A stretch of DNA of 26,829 nucleotides from Paramarasmius palmivorus (Eukaryota > Basidiomycota > Agaricomycetes > Agaricales > Marasmiaceae): the NCBI GenBank assembly GCA_037176845.1, contig JAYKXP010000323.1, forward strand, positions 1 to 26,829, in the 5' to 3' direction. The translations under genes were made by a program, and so were the position numbers. Below the pieces are notes generated by a model that made no database searches, was not told the DNA's origin, and saw only the letters and a program-made list of their open reading frames with translations. Of the stretch, positions 21,697 through 26,829 are shown piece after piece (the first letter of the stretch is position 1; each line of letters opens with the position of its first letter).

Positions 21697-24060
21697 TCAC
21701 TCGGAAGTTCTTGCGTGGTTCAGGTATTGATGGATGAGTAGGTGAAAGAGGTAAGCAGATCCGGTGTGTGTATTCTCGAGTTGAGAACAGTGTAGCTCTC
21801 GCCGGAGATGTCGAAGGTGATAAGAGAAGCTTCCTGGAGAACAAAGCATCTCGTCCATCGGAGGGAAAATAGTCTTCTGAGCATTCTGAGCACCATATAG
21901 ATACACCAGCACGAGGAGAAAGAAGCGTTTGGGATATACCATGAACATATTACGACAACTTCCTAGGATTTGGATTTGGTCAGTACACGGACAAAAGCAG
22001 AAACGAGACCTTGTACGTACCTTACGCTCCAAACATACCGGCCGCTCGCTGTGAACCCAGTTTCACTGTCATCTTGCGAATCCTTCTTATTTCCGTCCCA
22101 TATCTTCTTCGGTACCTTCAACATCAAGCACTGCACGGCTGGAACCGAAACGCATATGGAAAAAGCTGACCAGTCATGTCAGATTATGGAGTAATATGAG
22201 TTTCCATATCTACTCACGCTATTTTCATTCATCCCATGGGTTGAAAGGTGATTCTGCGGCGGAACGAAGCCAGGGTGACGGGGGAACAGCAAGGGAGGTG
22301 ATCCGGCAACGTCAAACGCCAATTTGACCCTAACCCCAAATGCACGTGTTTGGTGACAACAAACAATTTCGGATTGTCACCAACGACGAGCTTGCTCAAC
22401 ATCGATGGTTTCTGGACCAATAGTCCCAAAGAAGAGCTACAGGCATCTTTCTGCGATGGAGATATATATCCTTGGAGAGTTTGGAAGTGTTTGGATGGTT
22501 GGAAAACGTTGTGGGAACACAATGGGTACCGGTGAGTGTAAAGCTTTTTCTAACGCTTCAATGTATCACTCATTCGTGCCCAGACCTGCACAGAAAGCAA
22601 GTGCGACTACCAAAGAAGCTACACCTCGGAAGAATAAGACTCCGGACCCCGTTTTTGGAAGATTTTTCTCTGCCCCTAGCACAACAAACAGTGCGTCCTC
22701 AACCCAGGAACTCTCTACAGTATCTTACCTCCGTCGACCCAGCTCGAACTTTCATCACGACATGTCCGTCCCTCCCGTCGCCTTCGCTGAGGTTTCCCAT
22801 CCTTACTCCCACTCCCACTCTTCCAACGCTACTACATCCGGAAACTTTCCACGGCCAATTCATTGGCATATCCGACATGCTCCACCGCTCTGTCGCAACT
22901 CTACTTTATCCCATATCGGTTACCACCTACCATCGTCTCCCTCGAACACACGCACCAGTTGAACCACCACCAAATCCATCGTACACGGACCTTTCCTCTT
23001 CGCACACGCACCGCGCGATTCCTGCCCCTTGCACCATTCTCCTGCACCATTCTCCTGCGATATCCAACATTCCCTCGTCGTTCTTTCTACTCGCCTTCGA
23101 AGTACCGTGATATACAAGTATTCAGCCTTTCTTTATGTGCGACGGAGGTGGTAGCCGTATCTTCTCCATGAACGGATTAACGTCGAGGGAGAGCACGGGG
23201 AAATGAGGCCAGAATACTTCCTTTGGCGGAAGAAGAGGTGGCTGACGCGAGTGGTGAGTACTGTTTATGTGTTTGTAACTTTGTCTCTAGCTCACGATAT
23301 CTAGGCTCTCCGGAACAACACCCATGGCTCATAGAGGATCGTGGGATGCCGCCGCTCAGGAAGAGAACCTCAGATCCCTTCCGATGCTACACATACTATC
23401 CGTCACACCACTCCCTACCGACTCGCATCGTTCAACGATATACATACCGCGTACACCTCACCAGCAGTAACCCGTATGTCACCCTGCGAAAAACATGGTC
23501 CAGCTGGCAGTGCAGCATCCGATCCTCTGTACCGCACTCAAAACGAACATGCGCCTGCCTCGTGTTTCCATGATTCGCCGGCATGGAAGCCGTCAACTTA
23601 TTTCAAAGCTCGTGCTTGGAGTTCTATATCACAGACGCTGCTGGTGATACGCAAGAACGGGATAGGGGATGACCGCTAGATGGGGTGTAGTATTCTTCAA
23701 GAGAGTGGATAGACTTAGAACGTGGTGTTCAAGGATTAGAATAGCTGTCCACATTGTATCATTCTACTTAATGGTACCTTTTAAATGTTCTAATTCTGTT
23801 CTCGATTAGCTGGTGTATGGGAAGACATGAATGATCGAACGTTCCGCTGGCGGAATTGATGTTCCTCGTCAACGAGTACGTGTTCTTATTGCGCAACTGC
23901 TGCGAGCATCCGGTATACACGTTGGTTTCCGCATTCTTATGTGTAATAATTACCTATCAATATCAGATACTGCATCTCATAAGTCGATGCAGTAACGAAT
24001 TTCTTCCCAAGCAGGTTCCATCGGCATTCAACCTCAATTCAATCGCATGCCCTCAGAAAT
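21697..24060. other. Unrecognised ORF-rich stretch, probably decayed
   Basis: Several frames of 60-210 codons overlap here. On the minus strand 22032-21697 contains a hydrophobic stretch (FFLLVLVYLYGA). On the plus strand, a frame from about 22456 reads ILGEFGSVWMVGK, loosely like a kinase glycine loop, and a GTGAGT donor at 22531 with a CCCAG acceptor at 22582-22583 would join it to a Pro/Ser/Thr-rich frame open to 23110. A GTGAGT donor also lies at 23252. None of the products shows a full domain. Lineage-specific spliced genes are possible, but I cannot support a model. Confidence 0.3.
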
Positions 24061-24387
24061 ATGCGCGCGCCCAGAATTGATACCTTTGTACCACACGTAC
24101 GGTGGCAAGAATTCCTGGCCATACACAGACCGTTGTGGATGGATCGAGGCAGTCCTGTCGTTTTGGGTTCCGGATCAACTATCGATGAACCGGAGAACGA
24201 CATCCAGCCCCCAATATTCTCGCATTCGGACGGCACGCTCGCCATTGCTTCCGAGAAAGCTTTTTTCTTACAGGCGTGGCTTTTCTTTGGCTTTCGGAGA
24301 TGCGTGGACCCGAGATCGATTTTAAAAAGCGGAGAAACTACAGGGTTACATCTTACCGACTCCGTATGTAACAAGATCAGGGATTGA
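24061..24387 (+). pseudogene. Remnant of a basidiomycete HET-type protein N-terminus
   Basis: The frame contains PLWMDRGSPVVLGSGSTID followed by NDIQPPIFSHSDGTLAIASE and FFLQAWLFFG, a run that I associate with the N-terminal part of large Agaricomycete proteins carrying a HET (heterokaryon incompatibility) domain. After QAWLFFG the likely continuation moves to another frame and soon meets stops, and no HET core is seen downstream, so the copy looks broken by a frameshift and truncation. The family call is from memory of the pattern. An intron at the break is an alternative, but no good donor and acceptor pair was found. Confidence 0.4.
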
Positions 24388-26829
24388 GTGAACTAGTGTT
24401 GGAGCCACAATTGCAGTTCTGGCCAAGCTACTGTTCCGCCAGATGGACCACATTCGAAACGCAAGAATGATTAACAATAGTATCGTTCGTTTGTACAGTG
24501 TTATTTCGAAATGGCGATTGTGGGAGAGTGAGCAAAGGATTTCGAGACGCCGCTGAGCAGTTGGGAGCGGAGTTGACGGGCTGATTAACGTATGTGCTAA
24601 ATCTCAGGGAAGGAGCCTTTGCAGGAGAAGAATGGAGGACGTTTCATTGGGCGTGGATAACGCTTTTGACATCCATAGAAATGGGTAAGATATATGGGTA
24701 TGTTTTCACCGAAAGCGAGTCTGTCTATACGGGGAATAGTCAAATCTCCAGTAAAGTAGAAACAAAGACGCTAGCTACGAACGCACCATCATAGAGCATT
24801 GAATCACTTTCACTCCAGCCAATAGCCCAGAAACCGTCTTCTATTTTGCCTTGGGACCCATAGGACTCACTGCGGTTGGAAGGAAAAACAGGAATTACTT
24901 TGCGTGATCGAGGATTTCTTGAGCTTGAACTTCATCGCGAGCGCCGTAGTATAACTACAGGGAGGAAGGAGCAAAAGTGATAAGTACAAGAGAAAAGTCG
25001 GCGTACATTGGTCAGATCAGACGTCCTCAGTGACCCTCATATAACTAAGTTGCCGTATTTGGTCGGTGATAAAAAACGATGGCCCCTATCACCAAAGACG
25101 ACCTGTCGAAGGATGTCGAGGCTCTGCCATGCAAAAATATGATAACCACAAAGTTCTTATCCAAACGAAATCTGCGATAGAATAAAATTATCTTCAGCAT
25201 ACGTTTACGAGTGCGAGAGGATGGTGTGGATAAATTGTTTCCTTTTGGAGGATGTACCAGTTAATCACAGGTGAGTCGTATTTTTTGGCTCTTCGGCTTC
25301 TCTGTCACTCATTCCTCCAATTGATTCTAGGAGCAATCATCTATGAAGTACTCATCCCTAATACTCAGGGCGGACACGTAGTCCTCCATGCGACCGTCGC
25401 CCAAAAACAGCCCTTTCGACTCACTTTGCTTTCGTCAACCCGCGCGATTCACATCCTCAAATAGACAACTTGAACCATTCATCCCGCTCCGCGGTTTGAA
25501 AATCCCTTCAGTATCGCTACCTCCCTTTACACTATAACGCAAACCAATCTCCACCCGCCATCCAGGCAGCTCAATTGCCACCGCAGCACTCACCCGACAC
25601 CGAGCTCAGTACCTCTACCAGACCACCATACACACCATGTCGCATAAGTTCCTCTCGATCGCAAAGATTTTGTTATCCTGCAAGTGGTCCTCAATACTCT
25701 CGCTACCTTCACGCACACGATCACCACTATTACCCCCTCGTCAAACTCGAACCCCGCTCGAGATGACCTAGATAATAGCACGTAGATTATGACCTAGGCT
25801 TAATGATATTGGCGACGAAATGAAGAACGTGCATTTTTATGGGCACGATGTGTTCAGAACGGTCTCAACTTGGGATCAATTGGTTACGTGTATTCTAACC
25901 TTATTACTCACGATCCGCCAAGCTCATCTAGATCGATTGAAAGCTACACATGGTCCTCATGTTTCGTCACTTCGGCTCTGTATCCGTCTGTACTCGAATC
26001 ACCCAACGGATCCCCCGCAACAAAACGCCTCTCATACGATTACCCTCGAGATTTCGGAGACGGTTGAAAGATCTGGGTGTCGTAGTTCCTCGTGATGGGA
26101 TAGCTCCAATCGTGAAGATCGGTGGGGGGCTCGAAGGAACATGTAGAGAGGCGTGTCACCACGGTTTGACTCGACTCTCAGAATCAAAAAGTTATATGGT
26201 TCTAGAACTATGGATGTGTTGCTTTCTACTCGTTTGCGGCGAACATTCAAGTTCTAACCACTCCCTTGAACGACTAGCCTTACACCGAGATCTTACGAAG
26301 AATTAAAGTGTCATTTGGTATACCGGTCAACTCCTCTAGGTGGTACCACTTATGGCTTTTAGCGGTCTTGGTCTTTTGGTACCCTACGCACGGACTTCAT
26401 GTATAGCTAGACTGCGACTACCCTCCTAAAGAATAACCAAACATTACCTCTACCATTCTCCATCATGTATCATCCAGAGAGATATCCGCCCATGACGCTC
26501 GTTCGATTCAAGAATATACGACTCCGACGTCAATTACTTCCGACCCGCCCAGTAACCTTGTCTTGTCTAGTGCAGTGTCATAGCGTACTCTCCGGTGACT
26601 CTGCGCGTTGATTAATTTAACGACGTTGAAGGTAAGGAGCTGTGGAGTAGGACTGTGCTCATCGGGTGTAAGTGCGCTGCGGTATTCGGTTTGTTCAGAT
26701 TGTTTATAAACCAGCTGATTATGTGCGTACATCTCGAAGGCGGATTCCGTATGATGAGCAAATGACTTACCATCGGTCTCACATAATGAGATCCAAGTAC
26801 CGTGTTCGCATGATGTATTGATACGCATA
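24388..26829. other. Mostly decayed or unrecognised sequence to window end
   Basis: Short protein-like pieces occur: a frame near 24594-24794; a 33-codon ATG frame at 25079; an ATG at 25252 that could splice (GTGAGT donor at 25271 to TTCTAG at 25331) into a frame ending at 25464; three overlapping frames at 25820-26306; and a minus-strand frame entering from the right edge with a GTAAGT at about 26772. None has a recognisable domain. No RNA gene, array or terminal repeat was seen. Confidence 0.35.

Noticed and set aside
23031..23058. Short direct repeat of TGCACCATTCTCC
   Set aside because: Two 13-bp copies in a Pro/Ser-rich low-complexity context; no array and no flanking structure.
25820..26306. 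Cytochrome P450-like fragment (HLDRLKATHGPHV)
   Set aside because: The resemblance to the K-x-GP-V-R segment is short, no heme-binding Cys motif or ExxR was found, and the frames are not consistent.
1..26829. CRISPR arrays, bacterial operons or replication origins
   Set aside because: The window is eukaryotic with spliceosomal introns, and no regularly spaced repeats were seen.

Overview
This window looks like nuclear DNA of a filamentous fungus, most likely a basidiomycete of the Agaricomycetes (inference). Genes are broken by many introns of about 41-76 bp with GT..AG ends and CTAAC/CTGAC-like branch sites. The protein families fit: a secreted GMC oxidase, an FMO with an N-terminal extension, a fungal rhodopsin-like membrane protein, a DUF2306 membrane protein, an F-box protein and a NACHT STAND receptor. 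I rebuilt six gene models by hand from reading frame, splice signals and family motifs. They contain 42 introns, and every exon junction keeps the frame.

Layout. 1-3085: no recognisable gene, only short ORFs. 3086-4464 (-): rhodopsin-like seven-helix protein, six exons. 4465-5112: shared divergent upstream region. 5113-7524 (+): FMO-type flavoprotein monooxygenase, 12 exons, 596 aa. 7956-10386 (+): secreted GMC oxidoreductase, 12 exons, 619 aa, complete active-site motifs. 10637-11462 (+): F-box-like protein with a cysteine-rich tail, 238 aa. 11732-12156 (+): 3' exons of an unrecognised gene. 12660-14085 (+): DUF2306 membrane protein, 9 exons, 332 aa. 14310-15350: a degenerate tandem duplication of about 555 bp. 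15351-17382: decayed or unrecognised. 17383-20491 (-): NACHT NLR-like receptor, 6 exons, 950 aa. 20492-26829: mostly decayed sequence, including a remnant resembling basidiomycete HET-type proteins near 24061-24387.

How the genes may work together. The monooxygenase and the secreted oxidase lie head to tail with 431 bp between them, and the rhodopsin-like gene diverges from the monooxygenase. This could be a small oxidative cluster (intracellular oxygenation, extracellular alcohol or sugar oxidation with H2O2 production, and a membrane protein), but the sequence does not prove co-function. The right third (NLR, HET-like remnant, decayed ORFs) looks like fast-evolving accessory sequence tied to non-self recognition. 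No clearly new system stands out. The most unusual items are two inferred GC-AG introns, the cysteine-rich F-box protein and the NLR architecture.
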